A stretch of DNA of 64,000 nt from Candidatus Fukatsuia symbiotica. Lineage in GTDB: Bacteria; Pseudomonadota; Gammaproteobacteria; Enterobacterales; Enterobacteriaceae. The notes below the pieces were generated by a model. It was not told the DNA's origin and ran no database searches. It worked only from the letters and a program-made list of their open reading frames with translations. The stretch is taken from positions 806,001-870,000 of the forward strand of contig NZ_CP021659.1 in the NCBI RefSeq assembly GCF_003122425.1. Direction: 5' to 3'. Position 1 is the stretch's first letter; each line of letters begins with the position of its first letter. A program made the position numbers and the translations under genes. Shown here piece by piece: positions 8,871 through 17,730 of this stretch.

Positions 8871-10757
8871 TTAAGGTTGTATCTCTCCATCCTGATTGCT
8901 ATTCATTGTTGAAGTCTGCCTTTGATTATCAGCAGTATCGAGCAATTCACTTTCACTGCTGTTGAGTTGCGACTGTGGGGGACTATATAAAAATGCTTTG
9001 CTACGGACTAGTTGATCCTGTTGATCAAAATAAAGACTACCACTTTCAATAGCTGGCATGTATGTAATAACACTTGATATCGTATCGGTATTATTGAGTG
9101 GCTGTAATTTTCTAGTTTCTTTGATTATCAATACATTAATATCTGATTCATAGTCACCATAAATTTTGCTTTCAACATCCTTGATTTTATTTTTCAATAC
9201 TTCTTGAGCTGCATCATGTTCCTCAGTAATTTCCTCAATTTCAATATTAATTTCACTATCAGATTTATCTGATTGTGCATATAATTTTTTTTCTTGTGCC
9301 TCAAATTGTTCAAATAATTGATCGGATTTTTCTTTTAATTCTGCCAGCTGTGTGTTTAAACTGTCCTTTTGCAGATAAAATTGTTCGTACTCATTCAAGA
9401 GAGTGTTTAATTCCGGCAGTTTTTCTCTATGGAAGTTACCTGATAACAACGCTTGAGTAGATAATATTCTCACGATATCCTGTGTATAGTATCCAGTGCT
9501 GTCCGGATATTGCAGTACTCCCTGAGTGGCTAAACGTTGTAAATTTTGTAAATCCTCTCCCGAGGTATAACAGAAATCCAGGTTACCATTCGCTTGATGA
9601 GAAGATTCATGGATCAGAGTCCAGACTAACTTTTCAAGAGTGCCAGCTCCTATATCTAAAGAAACTGTTTTATATGTGTATTTTGATGCTTGCCCTAATA
9701 CTCCAGATTTGTATTCCAATACGATTTTATGATGACCTTTTTGGATCTCATTTAAATAATGTGCAACATTACTGGCTTTTCTTTCTAATTCTGCTAAATC
9801 ACGGCGATTATAATCTTCCCCAAAAAGCTTGGTCAGTAACTTATTATAAGAAGGGTATAGTTCAGAAAGATGACCATCAGTCGTGCGTAGCATATTAAGT
9901 ATCTGGATGCTTTTTTGGCAAGCGATTTGGGCTAAAGTCACTAGCGTGGGCAAATAGGATTCTAATGTGGATAAACTATTTTCTGACACCCCTTGAACAA
10001 TCAGTCTGGATAATTCAGTCACTTTTTGTGAATCAATTTCTAATAAGGTGGGTAATTGAACACGCCCTGAAGGAAAATTTCCATTTTCAGCATCAAGCAA
10101 TAATTGCCTGATAGTGTTACCCTCACTGTGCTCAGCAGGTTGTATATTTTGCGCAAGCTCAACAGGAGTTTGACCGGCAAAATTCTTTTTCGTCAGTGCA
10201 GTACTGTCAGAATATTTCAGGAGCTCTCTGACTATTTCAGTCTGGTTATGAATAATAGCCAAATGGAGCGCGGTATTGCCTCCGTTATAGGGTAATGTGA
10301 CAGAACCTCCCATTTTCAATAGCGCAGTGATGGCAGACAGATCCCCTGTGGCGATTTTTTGAGGCAATTCATCCTGTTGAATATGAAGATTAATTTGATA
10401 CTGTTGTAGCCAATCAGCCGGTTTTTCGCCGTTATGGTTAGCGATCTGTGGATCGACTCCTTCCTTCAAAGTTAAATACTGTGCCAGGGTGAGGTTGCGT
10501 GCGGCAACAGCATAATGGAGCGCAGTATTACCTTGTTTATCAACCAGATTTTTTAATCCCCATTGACCTGCAGGGGTTTTTAATATCATATTGATCGCTG
10601 CCTGGTTCCCGGCATCAATCGCACACATCAATAGAGTCTGACCATTTTTTTGAACACCTTTACCGCCATTAGCGTAATGCGTTGATAACTTGTCTGTCTT
10701 ACCTGCTTTGATATCATTAAACAGAGCGCGATATTGATCAGAAGAATTGTTTTGCAT
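8871..10757 (-). CDS. Ankyrin-repeat protein with HExxH zinc-protease motif; candidate effector
   Basis: A 628-residue soluble protein without signal peptide or membrane segments. Residues ~37-210 hold degenerate ankyrin repeats (NTALHYAVAARN, NTALHLAIIHNQ, GQTPVELAQ). Around residue 383 lies LIHESSHQANGNLDFCY, an HExxH zinc-binding motif followed by a Gly-X-X-Asp-X-X-Tyr arrangement, reminiscent of aspzincin (M35-like) metalloproteases, where the Asp is the third ligand. Residues ~450-540 are glutamate- and lysine-rich and probably coiled coil. Ankyrins plus a protease motif in a symbiont suggest a protein delivered into host cells. The secretion route is not visible, and the protease call rests on the motif alone. 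Confidence 0.75.
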   Translation of the reverse strand: MQNNSSDQYRALFNDIKAGKTDKLSTHYANGGKGVQKNGQTLLMCAIDAGNQAAINMILKTPAGQWGLKNLVDKQGNTALHYAVAARNLTLAQYLTLKEGVDPQIANHNGEKPADWLQQYQINLHIQQDELPQKIATGDLSAITALLKMGGSVTLPYNGGNTALHLAIIHNQTEIVRELLKYSDSTALTKKNFAGQTPVELAQNIQPAEHSEGNTIRQLLLDAENGNFPSGRVQLPTLLEIDSQKVTELSRLIVQGVSENSLSTLESYLPTLVTLAQIACQKSIQILNMLRTTDGHLSELYPSYNKLLTKLFGEDYNRRDLAELERKASNVAHYLNEIQKGHHKIVLEYKSGVLGQASKYTYKTVSLDIGAGTLEKLVWTLIHESSHQANGNLDFCYTSGEDLQNLQRLATQGVLQYPDSTGYYTQDIVRILSTQALLSGNFHREKLPELNTLLNEYEQFYLQKDSLNTQLAELKEKSDQLFEQFEAQEKKLYAQSDKSDSEINIEIEEITEEHDAAQEVLKNKIKDVESKIYGDYESDINVLIIKETRKLQPLNNTDTISSVITYMPAIESGSLYFDQQDQLVRSKAFLYSPPQSQLNSSESELLDTADNQRQTSTMNSNQDGEIQP

Positions 10758-11396
10758 GGTATTTTTAATATAACCTTAGTTTGGGATAAGAAACTGCATA
10801 ACTATTTTTTAAAATACCCAATGGAAATATCCATTGGATAATTAAAAAAATAAATGTTGGAAATATACAGAGCTATTTTTTCTGCTTCCTTTTGTCAGGA
10901 TATTTTTAATATCAGGATAATTTCAATCAGTTAGTTTCATATTTATCCCGAACTCAGGTTAATGTAGGATTGTTACGAAATGTAGAAAATCAAGCATGCC
11001 AAGAATATGACAGCAGTCGTCATGGCCTGGATCTTTCAGGTCTAACCTAATGTTGCTACATTGTAGATAATTACTATATGTTTACATATTTATAACATAA
11101 ATTTACCTATTGTAACAATTTATATCCAGAGTAACACATACTATCTCTGCAAATTTAGATCGTAGATTGCGAGTAAATTTTTCCATAGTGAATAACGGTA
11201 TTGTGAGTCAATACCGTTGATTGATAATAGATAGCGTACTTTGGAAAATTCAATATCGCCGCAGAGAGCCGGTTCCGCGTTGGTGACGCGTACGGGTGTG
11301 CCGATTAAATCAGCACGCAAATTGAGGCTAATTCTTTACGTAATAATTGTGGATTTTAATTATTTCATAACCAACAGGATCTCAATTTCATACGTA
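10758..11396. other. Gene-poor region between ankyrin gene and folE
   Basis: The stretch is AT-rich and has no recognisable complete gene. Its left part would hold the promoter of the leftward ankyrin gene. At 11200-11340 the minus strand reads as a broken coding remnant: with one frame correction it gives a plausible protein segment (RADLIGTPVRVTNAEP, then LCGDIEFSKVRYLLS). I do not recognise the family. Confidence 0.35.
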
Positions 11397-12062
11397 TTAG
11401 TTAGTATGATAGGTGGCAGCCCGCAGAAATTCCTGACGTGTATTCTGACTGGATTTAAATAACCCTCCCAAAGATGTGGTGGTGGTGGTACTGGTAGCAT
11501 CACAGATACCCCGGGCTTTTACGCAATAGTGAATAGCATCAATGGATACCGCTACATGATTGGTTTCAAGCAAAGTCTGTAATGCCAGCAAAATTTGTTG
11601 GGTAAGCCGCTCTTGCACCTGTGGTCTCTGGGAAAAAAACTGCACAATGCGATTTATCTTTGATAAACCAATGATATGTTCTTTTGGAATGTAAGACACG
11701 GTTGCTTTACCATTAATGGTAATAAAATGGTGTTCGCAGGTGCTGGTCATGGTGATGTTGCGCACCGTAATCATTTCGTCAACTTTCATTTTATTTTTAA
11801 TCACGGTAATTTTGGGAAAATTCGTGTAATCCAGCCCAGAAAAAATTTCATCGACATACATTTTCGCAATACGGTTTGGTGTTTCCGCTAGACTATCGTT
11901 GGTTAAGTCAAGATTGAGTAATTTCATAATCTCGGTAATATGTTGCTGAATACGTGTCTTACGCGTTTTGACATCTAACATTTCCCCACACAATGGCGTT
12001 TCAAAGCCCTTGGCTTTCAACGCTGCATAAACCAGCTTGGCTTCTTCACTCAGTACTGACAT
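11397..12062 (-). CDS. folE: GTP cyclohydrolase I
   Basis: FolE converts GTP to 7,8-dihydroneopterin triphosphate, the first step of folate synthesis. The 221-residue protein starts at [10 protein letters not shown], preceded by GGAGA; it aligns end to end with E. coli FolE (222 residues). Zinc ligands are present in STCEHHF and HYCVKARG, and the C-terminal [17 protein letters not shown] block is conserved. It stands alone with a fragment of MITE-A behind its 5' end. With folC elsewhere in the window it indicates a working folate pathway. Confidence 0.95.
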   Translation of the reverse strand: MSVLSEEAKLVYAALKAKGFETPLCGEMLDVKTRKTRIQQHITEIMKLLNLDLTNDSLAETPNRIAKMYVDEIFSGLDYTNFPKITVIKNKMKVDEMITVRNITMTSTCEHHFITINGKATVSYIPKEHIIGLSKINRIVQFFSQRPQVQERLTQQILLALQTLLETNHVAVSIDAIHYCVKARGICDATSTTTTTSLGGLFKSSQNTRQEFLRAATYHTN

Positions 12063-12161
12063 TATTTTCTCCAACGGACATATGTTCCCTCGGCCCAATC
12101 ATAGCTAAATTTTATCCAATCAACGCTCATGAGATTTTTTGCATAATCTGCTGTGAAAACG

Positions 12162-12182
12162 GTAGTTTTGCAAGAAGTCTAT
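12162..12182 (+). repeat. MITE-A terminal fragment
   Basis: Only one arm of the MITE-A inverted repeat remains (TTTTGCAAGAAGTCTA). The interior and other arm are missing. It lies between folE and the ompA terminator. Confidence 0.6.
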
Positions 12183-12183
12183 T

Positions 12184-12208
12184 AAAAAAACCCCGCTGTG
12201 CGGGGTTT
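12184..12208 (-). terminator. Rho-independent terminator of ompA
   Basis: A stem AAACCCCGC/GCGGGGTTT with a 3-base loop is followed on the minus strand by a run of seven T residues. It lies 24 bases past the ompA stop. Confidence 0.88.
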
Positions 12209-12231
12209 GGTACGTAAGCAATATGTTGAGA

Positions 12232-13289
12232 TTATGACTGTACAACAATTTCTTTGATACCTTTCACCTCGATCTCTACGCGACGATCTGGAGCCAAGCA
12301 ATCTTGTGCAGCTGCTCCTCTTAATCTATCACAGGTAGAACCCGTCACTGGGTTTGCTTTACCCATACCACGCACAGATATTTTCTCTGCTGGGATACCT
12401 TGAGATACCAGATAATTCATCACGCTGTGGGCACGTTTTTCAGACAGCTTTTGGTTGTATTGTTCAGAACCAATACGGTCAGTATAACCCACGATCGTAG
12501 CAGAACCGTCTTTAGGATCCATCTGTTTTAACTGATCATAAAGTTGATCCAGTGCTTGCTGACCTGACTGTTTGAGTTCTGCCTTATTGAAATTAAATAA
12601 AACATCAGCCTTCAGGGTGAAACGCTTGGTTTCAACCACTGGGGCGGGGACGATGGGTGCGACGGGTATAGGTGTATCCTGACCAAAACGGTAAGCAAGA
12701 CCTAGGCTCAACAGGCCGTTGTCTGGATGAGCACCAACAGTACCCTTATCACCGATATTGTTAGTATATTGGTACTCGGCACGGGTAGCCAGGTTTTTGG
12801 TAAGTGCGTACTCAAGACCGACGGCGGCCAGTGGAGAGATGCCGTAGTCGTGGTTACTTACCCTACCGGCAGACCCATTAGCGAAATTGCCCTTAGAATC
12901 GGCACGCCAAAACATGCCCCCCAGGCGCGTATAAACATCCAGATCCTGAGCAACGGGGTAACTCAGCTTGGCAGAAAGCTGAACGCCCTGTGCCTTAAAG
13001 GCACCATTGTTGACATCGCCTTTGTAAGGCATGCGGCCAAGCCAGTCATAGCCCCTTCCAAGCCGAAGTATGGGTTTACCTGGTAGCCCACAAACGCACC
13101 TGTACCCAATTGGCTTTGATGAGTAGGCCCGTTACCGACACCTTGATAGGCATTAGTCATACCTGTATCGCTATACCACGACCAGCCTAGTTTACCACCG
13201 GTGTACAAAGTATTATCTGCGGGAGCGGCTTGCGCTACTGTAGCGAAACCAGCCAGTGCCACTGCTAATGCGATAGCTGTCTTTTTCAT
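12232..13289 (-). pseudogene. ompA: Outer membrane protein OmpA, frameshifted
   Basis: OmpA is an eight-strand outer-membrane barrel with a periplasmic peptidoglycan-binding domain. The start [15 protein letters not shown] and its leader (GATGATAACGAGGCG just upstream) are conserved with E. coli. Signal peptide residues 1-21, barrel to about residue 190, a Pro/Val hinge ([13 protein letters not shown]), then the OmpA_C domain with NFNKAEL and the family RVEIE end. One G is missing in a run near 13045-13050, splitting the barrel after GLEG; adding it joins the two frames exactly. The full protein would be about 350 residues. Loss of OmpA in a symbiont is possible, but see the finding on G/C-run deletions. 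Confidence 0.93.
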
Positions 13290-13939
13290 TTTACGCCTCG
13301 TTATCATCCAAATAGGCAATGAGCCTTAAAAGCTTTTTAAGCCCTTGGTTAAAATTCTCAGCCAAGATTTTTATGCTTCCGTTCATGACGCTGCCAGTTT
13401 AATTTGGCATTTTAAAGCAACCTTGGCGATGTAAAGTCTACAACGTAGTAGAAAACTTACAAGTATGATGTGATAAAGTGCCCGAAAAAAAAGCAAAATT
13501 GTATGTGACGTTTAACAATTATGGTCATAAATGGCTCCATATTACAGCGTAATTCTAACCGACAAATCGCATTCTACCTGGCTTGGCAGTGTGACAAGGT
13601 GGATCTGGAATGCGTGTTAAAATTTGCATAATGAATCGGCTGAAAGTTTAAAAAATATTGTGAAATTCCTTGTTAATCAAGTTTTTCTATTGTTTTTACC
13701 GTCACCCACCCCTCTATTTAGGAAAACTGTGTTACCCATGCTGTATTTAAGCACAGTTTCTAATGTCAGATAGAAGATCAACAGAATTTTTCAAGGCGCC
13801 TCGCAGAATTGTGATGTAAGCCAATGCAAATTCATTTTGTGTTTGGATCCTCGATATATATTGCGTATTTTCTAGTTAGTTGTTCCTCTAATACTTATTG
13901 CAACGGAATAGTGATCTGGCTTTTACTAAAGGAGCAGTA
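13290..13939. other. Long ompA-sxy intergenic region; sulA absent
   Basis: In E. coli sulA lies between ompA and sxy on the ompA strand. Here 650 bases separate them and none of the frames encodes a SulA-like protein. The part next to ompA is its conserved leader. The rest is AT-rich and I see no further feature. Confidence 0.6.
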
Positions 13940-14548
13940 ATGAAGCATTTATCAGAAAAAAAAATAGCTCAGGTTCAGGATTATTTTACCTTCCTAAAAC
14001 CTATCACTTCTCGTTCACAGTTCGGTGGATATGGTTTGTTATCTAATGGCATTATGTTTGCGTTGGTTTCTGACGGTGAATTGTATTTACGGGCTAATGA
14101 TAATGTTGAACATCTTTTCCAGGCACGGAAAATGACAAATCTGGTTTATTACAAACGAGGTATACCAGTTTTCTTACGATACTACTGGGTCGATCAAACG
14201 TTGTGGCAAGAAAAGGAGACCTTAACCCATTTTGTTCATCTTGCCCATCAGGGAGCTGAGGCAGAAGCCTTAAGGAAGAAACAAAAAGCTATTAGATTGA
14301 AAGATTTGCCTAATTTAAGTCTTGGTATTGAGCGGTTGTTATGGAAAGTGGGCATCAAAAATGTTCATGAACTGCGACTCAAAGGGGAAAAATGCAGTTA
14401 TTTGCAACTACGCGCGCTTAAGAGTTCGTTGGGTGTTAATATGTTATTAGCTTTGGCGGGTGCCATCAATGGTTATCATCATGCGGTGTTACCAAAGGTT
14501 TTGCGTCATGAATTACTTGAGTGGTTTGAAGAGATAAAAGGCCCATGA
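13940..14548 (+). CDS. sxy: Sxy/TfoX competence regulator homologue
   Basis: A 202-residue TfoX-type protein. Start MKHLSEKKIAQ follows AAAGGAG at proper spacing; an upstream in-frame ATG lacks a site. The N-terminal TfoX_N domain includes SRSQFGGYGLLSNGIMFALV and SDGELYLRAN; the C-terminal helix-hairpin-helix-like domain includes LKDLPNLSLGIERLLWKVGI. In gammaproteobacteria Sxy works with CRP at CRP-S promoters of DNA-uptake genes. It is divergent from ompA as in E. coli. Confidence 0.9.
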   Translation: MKHLSEKKIAQVQDYFTFLKPITSRSQFGGYGLLSNGIMFALVSDGELYLRANDNVEHLFQARKMTNLVYYKRGIPVFLRYYWVDQTLWQEKETLTHFVHLAHQGAEAEALRKKQKAIRLKDLPNLSLGIERLLWKVGIKNVHELRLKGEKCSYLQLRALKSSLGVNMLLALAGAINGYHHAVLPKVLRHELLEWFEEIKGP

Positions 14549-14695
14549 ATGGTGGGCGCTAAAGGTTTTACACTACAAATATTTTCATTTGTTTCAATAA
14601 AATAGCTGCCATGCTCAAATTAACTGAAAAAATCTCCTCTTCCCCGCCTGGCGCATGGCACGATAAGGTTTTCTTGGAAGCGTATAAGTGTATAG

Positions 14696-15633
14696 ATGAA
14701 AACGGGGCTACATGTGATGAGATCACCAAGGTTTAAGTTTTTGCTATTGCATCCTTATTACTGGTTGACCTGGTTTGGTTTGGGTATCCTTTTTTTGTTA
14801 ATCCAGCTTCCTTATCCACTGCTGCTTAGGCTCGGTGTCTACCTGGGACGTTTATCCATGCGGTTCCTTAAAAGGCGTGTTTTTATTGCCAGGCGTAATC
14901 TGGAACTTTGTTTTCCTCAAATGGATAAACAGCTTTTGGAACAGACTATTACAAGCAATTTTGAATCACTTGGCATGGGGTTGTTGGAAACAGGTATGGC
15001 GTGGTTCTGGTCGAACGCCCGAATTCAACGTTGGTTTACGGTGTCTGGTTTACATCATTTACAGCATGCACAAGAAAATAATCGTGGTGCGTTACTGATC
15101 GGCATACATTTTATGTCATTAGAGTTGGGAGGAAGAGTGATGGGACAATGTCAGCCAATGATGGCAATGTATCGTCCTCACAACAATAAGGCACTGGAAT
15201 TTGTACAAACTTGGGGCGTATGCGTTCCAATAAGGCTATGTTGGCGCGTAAAGATCTACGTGGTATGGTACATGCCCTGAGGAAAGGTGAAGCGGTATGG
15301 TTTGCCCCTGATCAGGATTACGGCGCCAAAGGCAGTGTATTTGCGCCATTTTTTGCGGTTGATCGCGCTGCTACTACCAACGGTACTTTTATGTTAGTGA
15401 GGATGGCAAATCCTGCTTTGGTACCCGTGGTGTTGATCAGAAAACAAAATGGTTGTGGTTACGAGCTATTGATCCAGCCAGCACTGAAGGAATATCCAGT
15501 GGATGATAATGTAGCTGCCGCGAGTTTTATGAATAAAGTGGTTGAAAAAGAAATTATGCGTGCACCAGAACAATACTTGTGGTTGCATCGTCGTTTTAAA
15601 ACACGTCCGCTTGGGGCTGAGTCGCTTTATTAA
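14696..15633 (+). pseudogene. lpxP: Lipid A acyltransferase LpxP/LpxL family, frameshifted
   Basis: This inner-membrane enzyme adds a secondary acyl chain to Kdo2-lipid IVA; the sequence is closest to what I know of LpxP (Ddg), the palmitoleoyl transferase. An N-terminal membrane anchor (HPYYWLTWFGLGILF), RRNLELCFP, the catalytic HFMSLE (HX4E), YRPHNN and WFAPDQDYG are all present. The true start may be 14696 or the second ATG at 14717. A G run at 15213-15216 is one base short, splitting QTWG from RMRSNKAM. With one G added the protein is ~312 residues, the normal length. LpxL versus LpxP cannot be settled without alignment. Confidence 0.85.
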
Positions 15634-15699
15634 ATCTCTTGTATTCGCTGATTTCTTTTGTGATGCTGATTGACTCTTTAACATACAAAGGATAACTTT

Positions 15700-16425
15700 A
15701 TGATTTCCTTGAAAAACGTGTCTAAGTGGTACGGCCATTTTCAAGTTTTGCACGACTGTTCCATTGAAGTGAAAAAAGGTGAAGTTGTGGTGGTCTGTGG
15801 TCCTTCAGGTTCAGGGAAATCCACCTTGATTAAGACAGTTAATGCCCTGGAGTCCATTCAGCAGGGAAATATTAAAGTTAACGGAATTGCAGTGAATGAT
15901 AAGGATATCAATTTGGCTGCATTACGTGCAAAAATTGGTATGGTGTTCCAACATTTTGAGTTATTTCCGCATCTCTCTATCATTAAAAACCTAACGTTGG
16001 CACAAGTGAAAGTACTCAAGCGTGATAAAACGACAGCTCGTGAAAAAGGTCTACAATTGTTACAACGTGTTGGGCTTACTGCGCATGCAGAAAAATTGTC
16101 ATCCGAGTTATCTGGCGGTCAGCAGCAGCGTGTAGCTATTGCAAGGGCGCTGTGTATGGATCCTGTTGCCATATTATTTGATGAACCCACCTCCGCTCTC
16201 GATCCAGAAATGATCAACGAAGTACTGGACGTAATGACGAAATTAGCTGAAGAGGGTATGACCATGATGGTGGTTACTCATGAGATGGGCTTTGCACGTA
16301 GAGTGGCTGACAGGGTAATCTTTATGGATGAAGGGAGAATCCTCGAAGACAGTAACAAAGATGACTTTTTCACTAATCCCAAATCAGATCGTGCTAAAGA
16401 TTTTTTGGCGAAGATTTTGCATTAA
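15700..16425 (+). CDS. gltL: Glutamate/aspartate ABC transporter ATP-binding protein GltL
   Basis: A 241-residue ABC ATPase nearly identical in pattern to E. coli GltL: Walker [11 protein letters not shown]-loop [11 protein letters not shown], signature LSGGQQQR, Walker [15 protein letters not shown], and switch His in [14 protein letters not shown] precedes the start. In E. coli it follows gltI, gltJ and gltK; here none of those is adjacent (lpxP precedes and a gene-free stretch follows), so it is an orphan ATPase unless it serves another polar amino acid permease elsewhere. Confidence 0.92.
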   Translation: MISLKNVSKWYGHFQVLHDCSIEVKKGEVVVVCGPSGSGKSTLIKTVNALESIQQGNIKVNGIAVNDKDINLAALRAKIGMVFQHFELFPHLSIIKNLTLAQVKVLKRDKTTAREKGLQLLQRVGLTAHAEKLSSELSGGQQQRVAIARALCMDPVAILFDEPTSALDPEMINEVLDVMTKLAEEGMTMMVVTHEMGFARRVADRVIFMDEGRILEDSNKDDFFTNPKSDRAKDFLAKILH

Positions 16426-16727
16426 TTTCCGTATTATCCGTATTATCCGTATTAACCTACAGCTCCTTTTTATTTTTTCACCGAATGATAGCATTCCTGT
16501 AGGTATCGGATGAGTAAAATCATTTAATATGCAGTGATATTAGAATTTATTCGGAATCGTCATGTGTGACGCTCAGATAGGGAAAAATAGGCGAGAAAGC
16601 GTAGTTGCGTTTTTCATATACAACACAAGGTAACAAGTGAACATTTTGAGATTGTTTTTGACGAGTGACTTAACCAAAACACGGCGAGCACAAGAGATTT
16701 CGAACAGGTTACTTGGGTGAGGGGCTT
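16426..16727. other. Gene-free stretch after gltL with short tandem repeat
   Basis: Right after the gltL stop a 9-10 bp unit (TCCGTATTA) is repeated three times (16428-16456). Further on, 16680-16707 shares the phrase GCGAGCACAAGAGATTTC with the minus strand at 57104-57130. No gene is apparent. Confidence 0.5.
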
Positions 16728-16754
16728 CAAAAAACCCGCCTATCAGCGGGTTCA
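16728..16754 (-). terminator. Rho-independent terminator of cspE
   Basis: On the minus strand a stem AACCCGC/GGCGGGTT with a short loop is followed by a T run. It lies about 30 bases past the cspE stop. Confidence 0.85.
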
Positions 16755-16783
16755 TAGCATCAGCAAAGCAAAATGATTAAATA

Positions 16784-16996
16784 TCAATCAGTAGTGACGT
16801 TTGCTGCAGATGGACCTTTAGCACCGTTTTCGATAGTAAACTGTACCTGTTGCCCTTCAGCTAAGGTTTTAAAGCCATCGCTCTTGATTGCAGAAAAGTG
16901 CACGAAGACATCTTTGCTACCGTCTTCTGGTGTAATAAAACCAAAACCTTTAGACTCGTTGAACCACTTTACTGAGCCTTTTTTTGTATCAGACAT
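16784..16996 (-). CDS. cspE: Cold-shock-domain protein CspE/CspC type
   Basis: A 70-residue RNA-binding cold-shock protein. Start [12 protein letters not shown] is preceded by AAAGGAAAT; upstream in-frame codons are not needed. RNP1 (KGFGFI) and RNP2 (VFVHF) are intact. FKTLAEGQ and the [11 protein letters not shown] end resemble CspE more than CspC, but the two are hard to part. CspC/E act as constitutive RNA chaperones and antiterminators. A long AT-rich leader lies upstream. Confidence 0.9.
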   Translation of the reverse strand: MSDTKKGSVKWFNESKGFGFITPEDGSKDVFVHFSAIKSDGFKTLAEGQQVQFTIENGAKGPSAANVTTD

Positions 16997-17326
16997 GTGT
17001 ATTTCCTTTATTAAAAAATTTGCCGCCACGGGCGTGTTATAGCCAGCTATCAGTCGTTACTTATGGAGGCATTTATTGAAGAAAATTCGTCAGTGAAGGG
17101 CTATCAACGATAACGCTTTAAATATGAACTACTTTACTCAAGATGTCGTGCATAAATAGGCAGATCTGTACCACAGGCTGGGGCGCATTAACTCATGAAC
17201 TGCTTTTAATAGCAATATTTTTTTCTTCTAGGCTCATGTCAGTGTGGTTACACAAAATCGCTACCGGCTGGGCATTCTAGTCTAATTTAGGAAAAAATCC
17301 TTTCGAAAAAAAGCATTTTTTATCAT

Positions 17327-17372
17327 TAGGCTTCTTGCAAAACCGTAGCGAGGGGGTGAAGTCAAGGCGAGA
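17327..17372 (-). repeat. MITE-A partial copy
   Basis: One arm plus subterminal sequence of MITE-A (GGCTTCTTGCAAAACCG, then GTGAAGTCAAGGCG), in the same orientation as the copies at 38079 and 51617. The rest is replaced by unrelated sequence and a MITE-B copy. Confidence 0.6.
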
Positions 17373-17431
17373 AATTTGTATTCTCCATTGGCTTATGTTG
17401 TACTAAAATCCGGCGAGGTTTTCTATACAGA

Positions 17432-17558
17432 TATACCCTTCGCCTTTCAAGTTACGGCGGCGTTGGCTGCTCGCACTCATCCCAGTCATGTACTACTTGT
17501 ACACGCTTGGGATTCGATTGATTGCCGCCTTGCCGTAACTCGAAATTCATTGGGTATA
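17432..17558. repeat. MITE-B copy 1
   Basis: A 127-bp non-coding element runs from TATACCC to GGGTATA, with imperfect long terminal inverted repeats (CAAGTTACGGCGGCG against CGCCTTGCCGTAACTCG). A second copy of 117 bp lies at 54675-54791. The ends match the TATACCC ends of the IS630 elements at 54892-57087. Confidence 0.8.
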
Positions 17559-17730
17559 TACCACTGTTTGGGTGAGTAAGGATCTGTTTGAAGTCTATTG
17601 TGAGCACCGCGCAACATAGGATCCACGTCACGCAACATGTTTCTCCATAGATTTCGAATAGCCTCGCATAGTCAGTAATAAACCATCAAAGATAAGTAAC
17701 GGTAACAGGCCGCTTAATAACGGGGAAATT

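Larger units (their letters stand above)
16997..17730. other. cspE leader and repeat-rich region before relA
   Basis: 17000-17320 is the cspE upstream region with no other gene. A rearranged MITE-A arm starts at 17327 (TTCTTGCAAAACC, then GTGAAGTCAAGG), a complete MITE-B lies at 17432-17558, and a second MITE-A-like arm (GAAGTCTA with GAGCACCGCGCAAC) follows at 17590-17625. relA follows at 17731. Confidence 0.55.

Noticed and set aside
12727-13086. Plus-strand ORF opposite ompA
   Set aside because: Antisense shadow over the OmpA barrel; no independent support.
16773-17042. Plus-strand ORF antisense to cspE
   Set aside because: It exists only because the conserved cspE is open on the other strand.
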